From NCBI RefSeq assembly GCF_021390395.1, contig NZ_JAJUWT010000018.1, positions 62,001 to 126,000 of the forward strand: a DNA stretch of 64,000 nt. Direction: 5' to 3'. The position numbers and the translations under genes are program-made. The stretch comes from Saccharothrix sp. S26 (GTDB taxonomy: Bacteria > Actinomycetota > Actinomycetes > Mycobacteriales > Pseudonocardiaceae). Under the pieces are notes generated by a model. That model did not search any database. It had not been told where the DNA came from and was given only the letters and a program-made list of their open reading frames with translations. Below, piece by piece: positions 63,641-64,000 of the stretch; position 1 is the stretch's first letter, and every line of letters starts with the position of its first letter.

Positions 63641-64000
63641 TCAGCCGTTGCGAGTCCTCAGCTCGTCGACCGCGTTGTCGCGTGTGGAGCGCACCACCGC
63701 GATAGCGGCCGCCCCAAGCGCTCCGACACAGGCGAAAGCGTAGAAGCCCCACGGGTACGCGATGCCGGCCGTCAGCAGCGCCCCGCCCAGGATCGGGCCG
63801 GAGATCGCGCCGAGCCGACCGATGCCCGCTGTCCAGCCGAGCCCCGTCGCCCTGGTCATGTCCGGGTAGACCTGGCCCACGTAGGCGTACACGAGCACTT
63901 GAGCGCTGAACACGAAGCCACCCGTCAAGAACACCGCGACGTAGAGGCCGGTCGCGGGCAGCTTGACGCTGAGCAGGGCGAGCAGCACCGCGGCCGCGAC
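63641..64000 (-). CDS. MFS transporter, C-terminal part (5' end outside window)
   Basis: The C-terminal ~119 residues of an MFS transporter running off the right edge. TMs 10-12 are visible (GLYVAVFLTGGFVFSAQVLVYAYVG, then LGWTAGIGRLGAISGPILGG and YPWGFYAFACVGALGAAAIAVV). GxxRLGxxxGP resembles the aromatic-acid:H+ symporter (PcaK/BenK) group. The stop is at 63641-63643. Confidence 0.85.
   Translation of the reverse strand, partial: VAAAVLLALLSVKLPATGLYVAVFLTGGFVFSAQVLVYAYVGQVYPDMTRATGLGWTAGIGRLGAISGPILGGALLTAGIAYPWGFYAFACVGALGAAAIAVVRSTRDNAVDELRTRNG

Noticed and set aside
1-64000. CRISPR arrays, rRNA and tRNA genes
   Set aside because: No regularly spaced repeats, no rRNA-like stretches and no tRNA cloverleaf with CCA or T-loop consensus were recognised by eye; a dedicated scan (tRNAscan-SE, CRISPR finder) would be decisive.

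Overview
The window is very GC-rich, strongly third-position biased DNA with many GTG starts and 4-nt stop/start overlaps (ATGA, GTGA). Together with SARP and LuxR/LAL regulators, a sigK-rskA locus and modular PKS/NRPS genes, this points to an actinomycete, probably of the Pseudonocardiales (Saccharothrix/Lentzea/Actinosynnema type). That placement is inferred from gene content only.

Region 1 (1-11,080, minus strand) is the leading part of a PKS/NRPS cluster. A 7Fe ferredoxin is followed by an NRPS (docking-Cy-A-PCP-TE, with a cysteine-type A code) and, in a GTGA overlap, a PKS that begins with a fatty-acyl-AMP ligase and ACP and continues KS-AT-DH-KR off the left edge. A starter acid appears to be activated, extended with malonate and joined to cysteine, giving a probable thiazoline/thiol product.

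Region 2 (11,100-17,350) is a metal/drug response block: a P1B-type ATPase with an altered CSC signature, an AhpD-like protein, a CC-motif small protein, a SoxR-like MerR regulator and a 14-TM MFS pump. Three promoters share a MerR-type operator. The ATPase and the NRPS each carry a rare TTA codon, which may link this block to region 1.

Region 3 (17,350-21,440) is a junction with a small hypothetical gene, a broken RHS gene and a divergence-free SDR-TetR pair with three copies of one palindrome.

Region 4 (21,440-50,170) is a second, self-contained biosynthetic cluster. Seventeen minus-strand genes, mostly translationally coupled, run from FabG/ACP/FabZ through a GcvT-like protein, a fused KS-KS(CLF-like) protein, a nitroreductase, a flavin monooxygenase, an epoxide-hydrolase-like protein, a discrete malonyltransferase, two AcpS-like proteins, a SnoaL-like fusion, an alpha/beta hydrolase and a parallel beta-helix protein to an ABC exporter. 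Next to it lie a second flavin hydroxylase, a SARP, one glycosyltransferase, a full set of enzymes for a 3-amino-3-C-methyl-2,3,6-trideoxyhexose (EvaA-E type) and a LAL regulator. The likely product is a reduced, oxidatively tailored polyketide carrying one vancosamine/epivancosamine-like sugar. This combination is the most novel-looking system here.

Region 5 (50,880-64,000) is chromosomal background: a GntR-ABC stress operon, a YbdK-type ligase, a complete sigK-rskA-molybdopterin oxidoreductase-fasciclin locus, secreted proteins, a membrane XRE protein, decayed IS and TatD-like fragments, and the C-terminal part of an MFS transporter leaving the right edge.
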